Positions 41,880-53,400 of a DNA stretch of 64,000 nucleotides are shown one piece after another (positions within the stretch are counted from its first letter, which is position 1; every line of letters begins with the position of its first letter). This stretch comes from Azolla caroliniana. Lineage: Eukaryota; Polypodiophyta. The DNA is taken from assembly GCA_043228905.1 (NCBI GenBank), contig JBHGNT010000008.1, positions 16,616,001 to 16,680,000 of the forward strand, given 5' to 3'. The notes below the pieces were generated by a model. The model saw only the letters and a list, made by a program, of their open reading frames with translations. It searched no databases and was not told the origin of the DNA. Both the position numbers and the translations under genes were made by a program.

Positions 41880-43085
41880 GGTATGCGCCATAATTGGGCT
41901 CTTGCTGGAGAAAACCGATCCATGCTTTACTCCTCGTCTTCCGGTTCGTCATCCGCCTCGGACCGCCCGTCGTCGCCGTCCATGCTTTCCAGATCCGGCT
42001 CGCACTCGTGTCATTTCTTGAATGCTTTGACCCTCTTCCCTGCTACCGGTATTGCCATCCTCGTATCGTCGAGCTCCGCAAGATGTTAGGTCATGTTGTC
42101 GTTGGCGCCTGTCACCACGTAAGGCCCGAACCACCTCCTTGCAAACTTCCGCGTGGCCCTGTGCTGGTTGTCGAGACTGCTGTCATACACCAGGACCCAG
42201 TCGCCTTCATCGATTTTCTTCGGTCACAGTCGGTGAGTCCGGTCAAACCTCCCTTTGTTCTTCAACCTTGCCAACCGAAGCTTCTCCGCGGCTCGTTCCA
42301 CGTCCTCCGGCCTTCGCTCGAGTTGTCGAATCCGTGCCGCTAGCAGCTCCTCCCGGCTCATCTCATCTCTCCAATCCACTATGGCCCATGAGGAGATGGT
42401 TCGCTCCGTTGGCATGATCGGCCTCTGCCCGTACATAAGCTCTGCCGGCATGAACCCGGTTACCGAACTGTGCGTAGTTCGGTCCGCCCATAATGCGTAA
42501 GGAAGGAGCCGTGGCCAATTCTCGACCTGCCCTCCGCATGCACGCACAAAAGCCTTTACGATCGGCCCATGCCCACGCTTTACTTTCCTGTTCGCCTCCG
42601 GATTGTACGCCATAGTGAGGGAGAGTTTGACCCCTAGCCGGTCGAACAACTCAACTTCCCGTGCATCCAACTCTCCCCGGTCCGCCACGATCCTCCCGAC
42701 GCACCTGTATCGACACACTACCTCTTCGATTAGGAACCGGCATACCGCCACGGTTGTCTTGTTCTGCAGTGCATGCCCTTCAACCTGGTTCGTCAAGTCT
42801 TCCCGCGCAAGCACCAGGTAACGCATATGTCCTACCCCCATCGGCATCGAAACCAAATCCACCATCCATTTGAAGTGGACGGTCGGAGGGTAGGTCGGGT
42901 GAAGCTCGTCCCGATGTCGGACTATGGAGTGCATCTGGTAGCTTTCGCAAGTTGTCACGAACCGATGCACGTCCCGGTACAGTCCGGACCACCAGTATTT
43001 CCCCTTCAACTTCTCTAACGTGGCCCACGTTCCGTGGTGTCCAGCCCAGGGACTCTCGTGGTAGGCCTCCAGCAACTCCTCCTGT
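41880..43085 (-). pseudogene. Gypsy-3 integrase
   Basis: Minus frames give AYHESPWAGHHGTWATLEKL and YWWSGLYRDVHRFV (zinc-binding region, with Cys-Gln in place of the usual second Cys pair), WMVDLVSMPMG (first Asp), IVADRGELDA (second Asp) and AYNPEANRKVKRGHGPIVKA, where the catalytic Glu expected in the K-x-E-R-G-H pattern is Lys. The C-terminal segment with ATRKFARRWFGPYVV follows to about 41,900 after a frame change. The Glu loss makes it inactive. Confidence 0.85.
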
Positions 43086-44813
43086 TACTCCTTCTTCGCC
43101 ACCACTCGGAGCGGGATGTCATCCCTCTTCTTTGGGTGCTTCCATATGCACCCGTCCCAAAGGAAGAATCGGTACGCTTTCTTCCGGATCTGGTTGGTCT
43201 CTTCCTTTGTCCACGCCGCGTCCGGTGTCATTGTTTTCAGGAGCTCGCCGATCTGGACCCACTCCCCATCGTACTTGCTCTCGTCGAATTCGTTAAGCGC
43301 CGGAGTGCTCCCCTCTCTGGTCGTCACGTATGCCGCCTCGAAGAAATCTACGCCGATTTCCTCGTCCTCCGAAACCATGCCGTCCTCCTTTTCGAACCTC
43401 GCCCTTGAGAGCATGTCGGCCATGGCATTGTCCTTCCCGGAAATGTGTCGTATCTCCGGATTCAAGGACTTGATGTACGCTATCCACCTGAGCATCGCGC
43501 ATCCGGAAACCATGCCGAGAATCGATAGGCAGTCCGTCTCGATTATTACCTCTGTCCCGATCAGATAGTCTTTTTATCGGCCTTCACCGCCGAAACGACA
43601 CCCCAGAGTTCGCGTTTACCCTGGGCGTATCCTCGCTGTCGCTCATTGAGGACCTTCGCGCCGAACCGGATGGGGAACCTCGTGCCAACGTCATCCTCTT
43701 GGTTGATCACCCATCCGATCCCGGTCGGACTCGTGTCTATGGTTACGTAAATCGGAGTGTCTTTGCCGTAGACAGCCTTTCAGAGCGCCGGTGTCGTGGC
43801 AAGTGCTTCCTTCATCTTCCGGACTGACTCCGCATGCTCGTCTCCCCACTCGAATTTACGCCCTTTCTTCAGCAACCCATACAGCGGCTCCATGACGTGG
43901 GCGTAATGCGGGATCCAGATATGGTAGAACGCGCATGCTCCCAAGAATCTCCGAACCTCCGTAACCGAATTGTAGTCATGCTTCATCGCGGAGATGGCTT
44001 CCACCTTGGCCGGAGACGGTTTCCGTCCATATGGTCCGCATAGGTGCACGACGACCATGATCTCTTATTGCCCGAAGGCCTATTTTTCCCCAGAGAAGGT
44101 GAGCCTCGCGCCCTCTAGTCTCTGCAACACCTTCTCACAGTCATCAATGTGCATCGCCACGAAATTCTGACATCCGTCCGGTCCGATTGTCTCGTCCTTT
44201 TCCTCCACCGGGCATCCCCTGATCGGGATGTCGTCTAAGAATGGCATGGTGATGTCCGGGATGCAGTCCCTCAGCACTTTTTTCATTGCGTTCACCATAT
44301 GCGCCACAGAGTTCATCCCGCCTTGCGGTAGGGTACACATCCGTACTAGGCCGAGAGGGGTTCACATCGTCGTGATATCCCTGCTCTCCACGGCTAGCTG
44401 GAACTAGTCGTACCCCAAGTATAAGTCACCGACCGAATAGATTGACCTCCCAGCGAAGGCCTCCGCAACGCCTGTTGACGGTTTGCAGGTCCTGAATGAA
44501 GCCCAGTGTGTCATTCTTCTTCGGCACCGTAAACCACTGATTCGAATACAGGGCACTCGACGGTTCAAGGATGCCCATCTCCACCCTTTGCTTCAGAAGC
44601 TCCATCAACTTCGGGATGTGAGCTCTCGGCACCAGAATTGGTTTGAGATTCCACGGTACATGCGGTACTGTAAGATCACCATCGGTTCGACGATCGTCGG
44701 GTCCACGCACCTGATCTCCTCCGGCGAGAACGCGAATGCTTTCCCATGCCTTCCGAGCATTCTCCAAAACCTGTTCTCCTCCGCCGGCAGTAGAAAGCCA
44801 CCCCCACCAACCT
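43086..44813 (-). pseudogene. Gypsy-3 reverse transcriptase and RNase H
   Basis: Upstream part: EEIRCVDPTIVEPMVI, PRAHIPKLMELLKQRVEMGI, NQWFTVPKKNDTLGFIQDLQ. Palm: TLPQGGMNSVAHMVNAM and MPFLDDIPIRG (LDD catalytic box, near 44,240). Then FSGEK, the connection AKVEAISAM-EVRRFLGACAFYHIW, and RNase H near 43,750 with PIYVTIDTSPTGIGWVINQ and GYAQGKRELWGVVSA; a later stretch IKSLNPEIRHISGKDNAMAD closes it. Several stops and register changes. Confidence 0.85.
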
Positions 44814-45488
44814 TGTATTAGGAAACAGGTCCCTCCAGATGGGAAGTGAGAAGAAACCGGATGACGAGTACCCAGCTACCGAGGACCCGGTGAGAACCAG
44901 ATGACGAGCACCCGGCAACGGAAGACCCGGTGAGAACCGGATGTGGAGTACCCGGAAACAGAAGACCCGGTGAGAACCGGATGATGTGTGCCCAGCAAGC
45001 GCCGGATGATGCAGGCCCGGTGAGGAGTGCTCACCGGATGAAGGGACATATTCGTAAATATGTTTCTGAGAGTCCATCGGGGCTATATTTGTAAATAGTC
45101 GAAAAGTCATATTAGTATAAATATGACTTAGGGCAAACTTAGTTGTTGTTATCATTCTTGTTGGCGCAAGATTAGAGCGCAACTGTGTATAGAGAGAGAG
45201 AGAGAGAGAAAGAGACGAAGAGTTCGTATCTCTGTTGTAACCGCCGCCTGTGGCGAAGATAGTGAACAAGAGGTCGTTGCCTCTGTGTTCATCTATTGTA
45301 TTTTTGTTACATAGTGATAGTTAGCAATCAGTGGACTGCCGTGGTTTTTCCCGTGTTTGGGTTTTCCACGTAAACATCCTATGTACTCTTCTCTCCATTG
45401 TGTCGTGCATTCATTCCCGTTTTCTGTGTTTGATCCTAAGCTTGGTTGTGGCCGAGCGTTGTTCATCGGGAGCGTGTAGTTCCTGTCA
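44814..45488 (+). repeat. Solo Copia LTR (Copia-2 family) inserted in Gypsy-3
   Basis: The plus strand reads TGTATTAGGAAACAGGTCCC ... TTCCTGTCA, matching the Copia-2 LTR. It has about four copies of a related repeat with core cccggtgagaaccggatgat (44,880-45,040) and TATAAATATGAC near 45,115. ACCTT occurs at both borders (44810-44814, 45488-45492) if the outermost LTR base is shared. No internal sequence remains, so it arose by LTR-LTR recombination. Confidence 0.88.
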
Positions 45489-46550
45489 CCTTCAACTCTC
45501 GTAGCGTTATGTCGGTGAACCAGTGCCCTACGCCAACCGGATTCCGTAAACTCAGGTTCGACGCGACCCCTTTTTTCCGCTCCTCGCTGCCCTCCGGCAA
45601 GGGTGCCGCGACTGGCCTCACCTTCCGGTCCACAGTCTTGTACTTTGTATCCACGCGGGCCGTCCGATCCGACCCCATCCTTTCTCCGAAGTTCGCGATG
45701 ACTTCGTACATTCCCATCGATCCTACCGGAACGGTCCGGTCTTCTCTAAGGTCTTCACCGATCACCTTTCGCAACTCGCCCAAGGTGTCGTCAAAAGAGA
45801 CGCCTCCACGGCTCCACTGATCTCTTCGTCGGGGGAGAGGACTCCGCATCTCCTGAGCTGCTCCTCCGCTCGCTTCTTTTCCCGGCCGTTGACATCGGCC
45901 ATAGTACAACCTCAGTTGTCGGAGAACCAAAATTTCCTACCTATGGTACAGGTCTTCTTCTGTACTATACATTTGTGGGGTTTTTCTGGGGTGTCCGGAC
46001 TATCGCGGCCCCACGCCTTGATAGCCCTCTCTAAAAATCCCCTCGGGTTTCGCCACCGAGGGTTTCACGGTTATGCTCATGGTTTGGTCGCACCGTCAGG
46101 AACTGGACCGAGTGACGCCCGTCCTGGCTCTTGACTCTCGCGTAGGCCAAACCGTTGTCCAGCACCTTGGTTTCCATCCGTGCCGCCGTGATGTATGGTT
46201 CTCCTAGTATAACCGGATGCGAGGACGTCTCCTGCACGAAGAAGTGTTGGTCGATCTCGACATCATCGATCTTCACCCGTACATTCGGGCATGCTCCATG
46301 TAGTTCTTCCGTGGCCCGCGTCGTTGCCCGTATTTTCCAGCCGTGTTTGGTGTTGATCGGTCATTTCCCCTTTTTGTAGAAGTCCATGGACATCAAGTTG
46401 ATTTCTGAACCGTGGTCCACCAACGCCATCACCGGCTCATGGACATCCTCGACCTTAACAGGGGTCTCCGTGATCACTCTGGCCCAGTGCGGCCTCGAAT
46501 AGTGGCTCTCCGCCAACTCGTCTTCTAGCGCCATGTCCTCTATGTGCGTC
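45489..46550 (-). pseudogene. Gypsy-3 protease and linker to RT
   Basis: The minus strand near 46,430 reads VMALVDHGSEINLMSMDFY, an aspartic protease with D-H-G-S instead of D-S/T-G, as in several Gypsy lineages. Then VEIDQHFFVQETSSHPVILG and EPYITAARMETKVLD follow. Further on are FDDTLGELRKVIGEDLR and KYKTVDRKVRPVAAPLPEG, the linker just upstream of RT. The solo LTR interrupts at 45,488. Confidence 0.8.
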
Positions 46551-46552
46551 GT

Positions 46553-48157
46553 TCACACTTCCACCGGCTTCTCCGGCTCTGGCTTTGTCGACAGCCTCTT
46601 CCTCTTTACCAAGTCTACGATGGAGTCGTGGAACTCCTTCTTGGCGATCCCGAGCACTTCCCTTAGCGACAGCTCCACTTTGCTGTCGAGGATACGTTCC
46701 TCTAGGACCTTTCGCAGGTCCGTGGTCCTTTCGATTTCCGTGCTCAACCGGTACCCGGCCTTCTTCGCTTTATCTGGTGTGCCGGTCACACCGGCCTCAT
46801 TCTGTCTTTGACTGAATCGAGTCTCGTACCGTTGCGAGGGCCCAGCCCCTCCGGTTTTACCTACTCTCTTGTCTTCCACCAGATCCTCGTAGTTCTGGCA
46901 TGCGGCCTCGACGAAGCCCGTCTTCTCTTCGATCGGGTCACTCCACCCAGTTACCTCCCGGACCCGTTTCTCCGCGCAGTCTGCTTCTTCTTTCCTTAGC
47001 TGTGTGCCGGCGAGGCCTTCTAGCATCAACGGCCAGAATCCGGCTTCGTTCTTCTTCTGGGCCTCACCACCTCTGACCCGGATCCCAGCCGACGCCGAGT
47101 AGTGGACGGTCTCCGCGTGGCGAGCCGCCGCCTCTTCCATCAACTGTTTCATACCCCCTCGTCCAACATTCAGGTCCAGGGCCCTTCGGGTCTCGCTAGC
47201 GTGCACCCGACCGTTCCATAGGTACACCACGTTAGCTCTCATTGCCTCGGCGAAGTCCCCGCAATCCTTCCGGACGTAGCCGAGCGAGTCGCACCACAAA
47301 CATCGGTTTCCAGCTAGAGGCCTTCAGTCCCGGGCCTGTTCGCCGCCTTCCCTCCGTGCATGCGCAATCTGGAGGTCCTTTACCATCCTAGTCAGCTCCT
47401 CTAGAGCTGCTCCTCCGGACAAACCTTTGACCATGCCGGTCGAAGTCGATCTGGTCTCGAGCCACTCTCGGGTCTCTTCCCTTTGTGCTAGTGGGGTCGG
47501 TTCGAGTTTCCTTACTACTACAGAGCCCGCCCCTGTTGATCCTTTATCAACCCACTCTCGTCGTTTGTCGAAACGGCCACAGACCCTCTTCACCACGGCC
47601 CAGTCGGCCTTCAACCCATCATCAGTCTCCAGCAGGAGACCCACTTGCTCCCGATCCCTCGCATCTACCGACTTAACGAACAGCAGGACGCGACTCGTGT
47701 CTAGTACGGTCCGGTCGAGCGTCAAAAGCCGCGCGAAGCATTCTTAAAACTCCCGAAGGAGCACCGACGCGTTTCTCCCCTTTTCAGGGGTCTCTACCCA
47801 TTCCATGAAGTCCCATTTCGAGAATCGAAGCGCGTCATCAAGCCCGTATTTTTCGAGGAGCCGACCTTCAAACTCTTCCCAGGACCGACTCTCAGCCCGT
47901 ACCTCAAGCACCTCTGCATGGATGCCCGGCATCGCCACCTGAGGGAATCCAGTCAGTCGCCTTTCTTCCGGAATGTCTCTCATTACCATCTCAGCCCGAT
48001 AGGCCTCCAAATAGCTCATGGCGTCCTTCCCACCGAACCGGCCTATCGTGCCAACGACTGCTTCAATAGCCCTATCGAGGGCGCCCGCGCCTTCGCGCGC
48101 ACTCACTATCTGATCCACAGCCGAAGCCATGGCATCCGCGAGATCCAACTCCCTCAT
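46553..48157 (-). pseudogene. Gypsy-3 gag
   Basis: ATG at 48157 (MRELDLADAMASAVDQIV) is taken as start; upstream codons overlap the primer site. Three frame pieces (48157-47744, 47725-47324, 47299-46553) follow the layout of the outer element's gag: VGTIGRFGGKDAMSYLEAY, EMVMRDIPEERRLTGF, LLFVKSVDARDREQVGLLLE, VKRVCGRFDKRREWVDKG. A CCHC-like knuckle LWCDSLGYVRKDC has Tyr for His. The C-terminal part is highly charged. Only a few stops break it. Confidence 0.85.
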
Positions 48158-48179
48158 CTTTCTATTCCTCGGCCACCTG

Positions 48180-48197
48180 TTCACGTCGGGTTCACCA
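48180..48197 (-). promoter_or_regulatory. Gypsy-3 primer-binding site
   Basis: TGGTGAACCCGACGTGAA on the minus strand, identical over 18 bases to the outer element's site at 25419-25436. Confidence 0.8.
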
Positions 48198-48201
48198 AAT
48201 A

Positions 48202-48632
48202 TGTCGCGTTGTTACGTGCGTGCGTGGGGAACAAGGCGGGACCACCGGGGTCTCGGACCGAGAAATAGCTGAGAAGGAGGAGAGCGGAAAGGCAACGGAC
48301 GCACTTGCACATGCACTGACACGGGAGCACACAAGAATCACAGTCCAACAACACAGCAAAACGAGACAACTGGAAGTCCGAGTATATGAACACACATGTA
48401 TATTTATATATATATCGAGACGGTTACAACTGTTACATCATATTAATTCTCTGTTCTTTCGGACAGAGATACAATTCGATTCTCTCCCTATTGAATGCGT
48501 GCTACCTAGGATTTCACCTTAGCCGACTTGCAACAACCTACTTACTAGACAACGAAAAGTGCGCTCGCGTGTAAGGGCCAGTTTACACATGCTAAACTCG
48601 GTTTCCGCCTACGGACGGTTTTCTTCACAACA
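48202..48632 (-). repeat. Gypsy-3 5' LTR, promoter deleted
   Basis: 431 bp, closely similar to the 3' LTR but lacking 265 bp that carry the TATA box. The junction joins ggttacaact to gttacatcat, and GTTACA is present at both ends of the missing piece, so a microhomology-type deletion is likely. Confidence 0.9.
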
Positions 48633-49361
48633 ACATTTCCTGAATAAATCCTTCTTATTGGATGAAACCCTACTCTCATTAATCCAAAATATGGTGATTA
48701 TATCTTTGATTTTTGATGTTATGTGTGCCATTGGCTTACATCTTGTTGTTAGCTTTACCGGACTAGTTCCTTGACCACTTGAAATTATCCGGTTCATTGT
48801 ATTGTACACATTTTTTCTACTAACACCAATTATATTAGATAGCGCACTTATGTTAAGATTGTCAACATCACTATTAAGTAACATCATTAGACTAGACCTT
48901 TTTAAGACAAGATCATCAGATTCTGACCTACTCATGGATACGAAACTATTACGGAGATTATTTACTAGTACAAATGTTATGTTTGCATTAAGACCATCAA
49001 AATCAACTAATTCCTTTATCGATGGATCATTTAATATTCCATAAAGTACTACCTTCTTGTCTTCAAGGCTGATGTGCTTGGTTTGATCATTGAAATAGTC
49101 TATAACCTTTCTCTCTATGATAGTAGTCTCCTTACTTCCATTCTCAATGGTATTTGGACCTATATCGCAACCAATGCTATCATCACCTTTAGTGAATGTG
49201 ACTTTTGTATCCTTCAACAATTGACGATGTTTCCTTTTTTTTTCTGCCCAATACTTTCGTATCGCTTGTTGTGTCCTGATAGCGTCATCTCTATCCTGAT
49301 CATCCATGAGGGGTATTGGTAAACACCCTCCTTCCCCTTCCATTTGGCTTAACATATTCAT
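48633..49361 (-). pseudogene. Unknown HTH-like ORF interrupted by Gypsy-3
   Basis: A long open frame starts MNMLSQMEGEGGCLPIPLMD and shows AIRKYWAEKKRKHRQLLKDT, VIDYFNDQTKHISLEDKK, a possible helix-turn-helix ALSNIIGVSRKNVYNTMNRI, and the tail SKIKDIITIFWINESRVSSN then KKDLFRK. The pattern W-x-x-x-(S/T)RVSxNKKD followed by H-P-x-H is one I associate with uncharacterised, often transposon-linked proteins of early land plants and invertebrates, without a named function. The frame runs into the Gypsy-3 LTR and continues at 41,156. About 240 native codons are open, which suggests recent activity or selection. Confidence 0.55.
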
Positions 49362-49573
49362 TATTAAATTTCCACAAAAAAGACACGTAACTAATTACTA
49401 ACCACATGCAAACTGGTTATTCATAGGAGCGATTCCACCATTGGTAAGTTTATGTTTGTTGCAGCGGAGTGAAAGCTATTGAACCACCATCGGGAACAAG
49501 CTAAGATCACTATGGGCAACAACAAGACACAAAATTATTCCGCAATACACAAGATAATCAACAGACATGATAG

Positions 49574-49741
49574 TTATTGCAATCCAGGACCGGACAGTGG
49601 TAGTAACTAAGTGTAGAATGACAGCAATGGAGGAGTGAACTTTGTCGGATCGAACATTTATTGCAAATCCAGGACCGAACTGTGGAGGCAACTAAGTGTG
49701 GAATGGTAGCAATGGTGGAGTGAACTCCATCATATCAAACT
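49574..49741. repeat. 84-bp tandem duplication upstream of the HTH-like ORF
   Basis: Copies at 49574-49657 and 49658-49741 share ttattgcaa, tccaggaccg, caactaagtgt and gcaatgg-ggagtgaact at about 80 percent identity. They lie between the ORF start and the Copia-3 LTR. No coding role is seen. Confidence 0.75.
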
Positions 49742-49751
49742 GTGGGAGATG

Positions 49752-50437
49752 TGTTGCGAATCAACGCTCCGATTCGCCTTCACCGCTCGGCCACAACCGA
49801 GAAATCGCGAATCAATGCAGCAGAAAATAGGAAACACAGAGAAAGACACGATAACACAGGAATTAACGTGGAAAACCCTATACGGGAAAAACCACGGGAG
49901 TCCTCAAACTCCAACTATCACTATGAACAGAGATGTACAATGGTGAAGCTTCAAGGCAACAACCTTGAGCTCACTGTCTTCGCCACAGGCGGCGGTAATA
50001 CACAGAGGCAACGACCTCTTCGTCTCTCTCTCTCTCTCTCTCTCTCGGCTGCTCTCTTCACTCTCTCTGAGTGGAAAAACAGAAAATGAGCAACAACTTA
50101 CAGCCATAATAAACAGTTTGCCCTAAGTCATATTTATACACATATGACTTTCGGGCTATTTACAAATATAGCCTCAAGGGCCCTTGGCAAACATATTCAC
50201 AAATATGTCCCCTGCATCCGGATCTCTCTCTCCGGGTACATTCGTCATCCAGCTCCGTAGCCGGGGTCTTCATCATCCGGCTCTGTAGCCGGGGTCTTCA
50301 TCATCCGGCTCCGTAGCCGGGGTCTTCATCATCCGTCTCCGTAGCCGGGGTCTTCATCATCCGGCTCCGTAGCCGAAACCGGGCTTGCCGTCATTCATCT
50401 CCGGACATCCCATCCGGAGGGACCGTAAATCCCAACA
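49752..50437 (-). repeat. Copia-3 3' LTR with 28-bp U3 minisatellite
   Basis: Minus strand TGTTGGGATTTACGG to CGCAACA. U3 carries about five copies of a 28-bp unit with core ccggggtcttcatcatccgg (50,250-50,375). TATAAATATG lies near 50,135 and a CT run at 50,022-50,045. Adjacent 5-bp sequence on the left is AGATG; its partner is outside the window. Confidence 0.92.
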
Positions 50438-50447
50438 AACTCCCCCT

Positions 50448-53400
50448 TCACTTCGGCATGGGATGTCTCTCCAATCCGATCCTCTTCCGGCATGCTTCCA
50501 GCTTGTCGGGTGTAAGTACCTTGGTCAGCATATCCGACCCGTTCTCGTCCGTGTGGATCTTCGTCAGCACGAACTCCTTGTCTTCTATCCTTTCCCGGAT
50601 CCAGTGGTATCTACGCTGGATGTGCTTCGTCCGGGAGTGATAGGCCGCATTCTTCGCAAGGTGGATGGCACTCTGACTGTCGCAGTAGAGTCAGTACTCC
50701 TCCTGCTGGATTCCGAGCTCTCTAATGAAGTCCTTCATCCATATTATTTCCTTGCCGGCTTCAACAGCCGCCATGTACTCCGCCTCCGTGGTTGACAACG
50801 CAACCGTCTTCTGCAGCCTCGACTGCCACGAAACAGCTCCACCTGCATACGTCATCACATACCCTGATGTGGACCGGCTGGTATCTGCATCAGCCGACAT
50901 ATCCGAATCGGTAAAGCCGTCGAGTTCGGGCTTACCGGAGCCGAATCGGAGGCATACTTTTGTCGTGCCCTTCAGGTATCGGAGTATCCACTTGGCCGCG
51001 TTCCAGTGCTCTTTGCCGGGATTGCTCATGTACCGGCTCACCACTCCGACTGCGTATCCTATGTCCGGTCTTGTACACACCATTGCGTACATCAAACTTC
51101 CGACGGCAGAGGCATATGGTACTTTCATCATGTCCTCCTTCTCAGCCTTTGTCTTAGGGCTTTGCTTGCTGGACAACTTGCAGTTTGCCGGGAGGGTCGA
51201 TCCGACCGGTCTTGCTTCCGACATGTTGAACCGTTGAAGCACCTTTGTCACGTACTTCTCCTGTGACAGCCACAACTGCTTCTTCCTCCGGTCCCGGATG
51301 ATGTGCATCCCTAGTATTTGCCTCGCCGGACCCAAGTCCTTCATTGAGAAGGTTCGGTGAAGAGCCTTCTTCAGCATCCGTATCTTGACCTGGTCCCGTC
51401 CGACGATCAACATGTCGTCCACGTACAGGAGGAGTATTAGAAAGTCTCCTCCCTCGAACTTCTTCACAAACACGCAGTGATCGGACTGCGTTTTGTGGTA
51501 CCCTTCGTCGGTCATGAAAGAGTCGAACTTCCGGTACCATTGCCGGGGAGCCTGCTTCAGTCCGTAAAGGCTCTTCTTCAACCGGCATACCAGGTGCTCC
51601 TTCCCTTTCTTCTCGAATCCTTCCGGTTGCTGCATGTAGATCTCTTCTTCGAGGTCACCGTGAAGGAATGCCGTCTTCATGTCCATCTGTTCTACCTCGA
51701 GGTCCATGCTTGCCGCTATGCTCAGCACCGTCCGGATGGAGGTCATCTTCACTACCGGGGCAAATATCTCGTCGAAGTCGACGCCCTTCTTCTGCTGGAA
51801 CCCCTTCACCACGATCCTGGCTTTGTATCTCGGGGGGTTTCCGGCATCTCCCGGTTTCAGCTTGAACACCCACTTGTTTCGAAGTGCCCGTTTTCCTTTC
51901 GGCAACTCCACAAGTTCATATGTGTGGTTCTCATGCAGGGAATCCATCGCCTCCTGCATGGCACTTAACCACCTGCGGCTATGGGTGTCAAGCTTCGCTT
52001 CTTCAAAACTCTCCGGCTCCCCCTCGTCGGTTAGCAGCACGTGCTCTGGTTCCGGAAATCTCCGGGGGGCCCTTCTCTCTCTTAGAGGATATCTCCGTTC
52101 CGGAGCTTCGATAACCGGCTCCTCCGTTTCCTCTTCATCCGAATCCATTTCGGGATCGGGGCCGGTTCCGGTATCAGTTTCATCTTCTTCGGCCGGTTCT
52201 GTTTCTTCACCGTCTTCGGCCGGGTCTTCGAGTGTTAACCGGTCCCTTGCCGGTCGGGACTGCTCCTCGTAGAGTTTATACTCACCGGTCGACTTGGAGC
52301 TCTTCATCTTCTTCTCCGACTCCCAGTCGGCGAGTGTCTTGTTCTCCATGAAGATGATATCACGACTCCGGAATATCTTCTTGTCGACCGGGTCCCATAC
52401 TCGGTAGCCGAACTCGTCATCGCCGTAACCGAGGAATATGCATGGCCGGGTCTTTGGATCTAGCTTTCCTCTCCGGTCCTTTGCTACATGCACATATGCG
52501 AGACACCCGAACACCTTCAGATGCCGATAGGATACTTCCCTACCGGTCCACACTCTTTGCGGCGTGTCTCCGTCCAAACGTACTGAGGGTGATCTGTTTA
52601 TCACGTATGTCGCCGTCGACATTGCCTCAGCCCAAAACCCCTTGGGTAATTTCGCATGCGCCAGCATACTCCGGACCCTCTCCATTATGGTCCGGTTCAT
52701 CCTCTCGGCCAGCCCGTTCAGTTCCGGCGTCTTCGGCACGGTAAACTCGAGCCGGATTCCCATCGAACGGCAATACTCCTCAAATTGCCCTCGGTATTCT
52801 CCTCCGTTATCCGCTCGTATCGCTTTCAGCTTCTTGCCAGATTCCCTTTCCACTCTCGCGTGGAGTTCTTTGAAGACGCACAACACTTGGTCCTTTGTCT
52901 TCAACGGTGCCGTCCACAGCTTCCGGCTGTGGTCATCTATAAATGTTACGAAGTACTGGGCTCCGCCATGTGACTTCGTTTCTACCTGACACACGTCAGT
53001 GTGCACCAACTCCAATGGTGCGCTACGTCTCGTCGGTGGCCTTGAGTGGAAGGAGGTCCGGTTTTGCTTACTGGCCAGACAGTCGGTACACTTCCCCAAG
53101 TGTACGTGCTTTACCGGTATCAGGTTGTCTTCGGCAAGCCTCTTCATCCCCTTCTCGCTCATGTGGCACAGTCTCTTGTGCCACAGCTCACCGGCAGTGT
53201 CGGCTGCCACGTTCAACTTTTCCGGACACAACCGGGCATTCATAAGGTACAGTGTGTTGATCTTCCGGGCCCGAGCTACTATCAGGCTCCCTTTGCTGAA
53301 CTTCATGACACCGTTCCGGATGCTACCCGTGTAGCCTTCATCGTCTAGCCTCCCGGCCGAAATCAGGTTCAATCGAACCTCCGGAACGTGTCGTACATCT

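Larger units (their letters stand above)
41157..48632 (-). mobile_element. Gypsy-3: decayed Ty3/Gypsy element
   Basis: Minus-strand order is 5' LTR (48632-48202), primer site identical to that of the outer element, gag, protease, RT, RNase H, integrase, polypurine tract (AGGTGGGGACGGA, 41864-41852) and 3' LTR (41851-41157). A plus-oriented solo Copia LTR sits between protease/linker and RT. Flanking bases ACGT (left) and ATGT (right) may be a diverged target duplication. The 5' LTR lacks the TATA region and integrase has lost its catalytic Glu, so the element is dead. Confidence 0.9.
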
